From Lentisphaerota bacterium (GTDB lineage: Bacteria; Verrucomicrobiota; Lentisphaeria; Victivallales; GWF2-50-93): a DNA stretch of 5,175 bases. The translations under genes were made by a program, and so were the position numbers. The DNA is taken from positions 1-5,175 of the forward strand of contig JANYBI010000727.1 in NCBI GenBank assembly GCA_025360875.1. Reading direction: 5' to 3'. The notes under the pieces are model-generated. The model saw only the letters and a program-made list of their open reading frames with translations, was not told the origin of the DNA and made no database searches. Shown here piece after piece: positions 5,135-5,175 of the stretch (positions within the stretch are counted from its first letter, which is position 1; each line of letters starts with the position of its first letter).

Positions 5135-5175
5135 AACCGTTGGGTGTAAATTTCATCTCTAATAGCCACAGTTTC

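Overview
The window carries six plus-strand genes or gene remnants and no convincing minus-strand gene. The source looks like an uncultured Gram-negative bacterium with a moderate-GC genome rich in short palindromic elements. The Sec signal peptide on the last gene, the polyene-type fatty-acid enzymes and the two MITE-like repeats would fit the PVC/Lentisphaerota-Kiritimatiellota area, Planctomycetota, Bacteroidota or similar lineages. That placement is a weak inference, because there is no rRNA or phylogenetic marker here.

Left part (1-2899), lipid/polyene-type metabolism. After a 300-base leader with a strong hairpin (155-178) and a possible sigma70 promoter (221-248) comes a complete FabG-type 3-oxoacyl-ACP reductase (301-1020). 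Its sequence style recalls the FabGs of aryl-polyene/flexirubin-like clusters. A 370-base gap holds two unrelated inverted-repeat elements (about 1047-1163 and 1260-1309). It is followed by a 502-residue FAD-dependent oxidoreductase of the phytoene desaturase/CrtISO-like family (1391-2899). Together they suggest one end of a cluster making or modifying an unsaturated acyl chain; the ketosynthases, dehydratase and ACP expected in such a cluster are not in view.

Middle (about 2784-3454), a type II toxin-antitoxin module in toxin-first order. The HigB/RelE-like toxin reading frame runs out of frame into the 3' end of the oxidoreductase gene and has no start codon where the family normally begins. 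The toxin is therefore either 5'-truncated by the junction or uses an overlapping start. The NadS/HigA-like antitoxin is complete and overlaps the toxin stop by 4 bases.

Right part (3455-5175), a repeat-protein pair. A spacer with a plausible promoter and a leader hairpin precedes a gene for a cytoplasmic-looking protein made of eight 26-residue YD-like repeats (3733-4524). Seventeen bases later starts a paralogue with a Sec signal peptide (4542-5134). Its reading frame is broken near 4660; restoring one base would join the signal peptide to the repeat domain. The function of these repeat proteins is unknown. The repeat genes are visibly more A/T-rich than the fabG/oxidoreductase part, so the right half may have a different history from the left.
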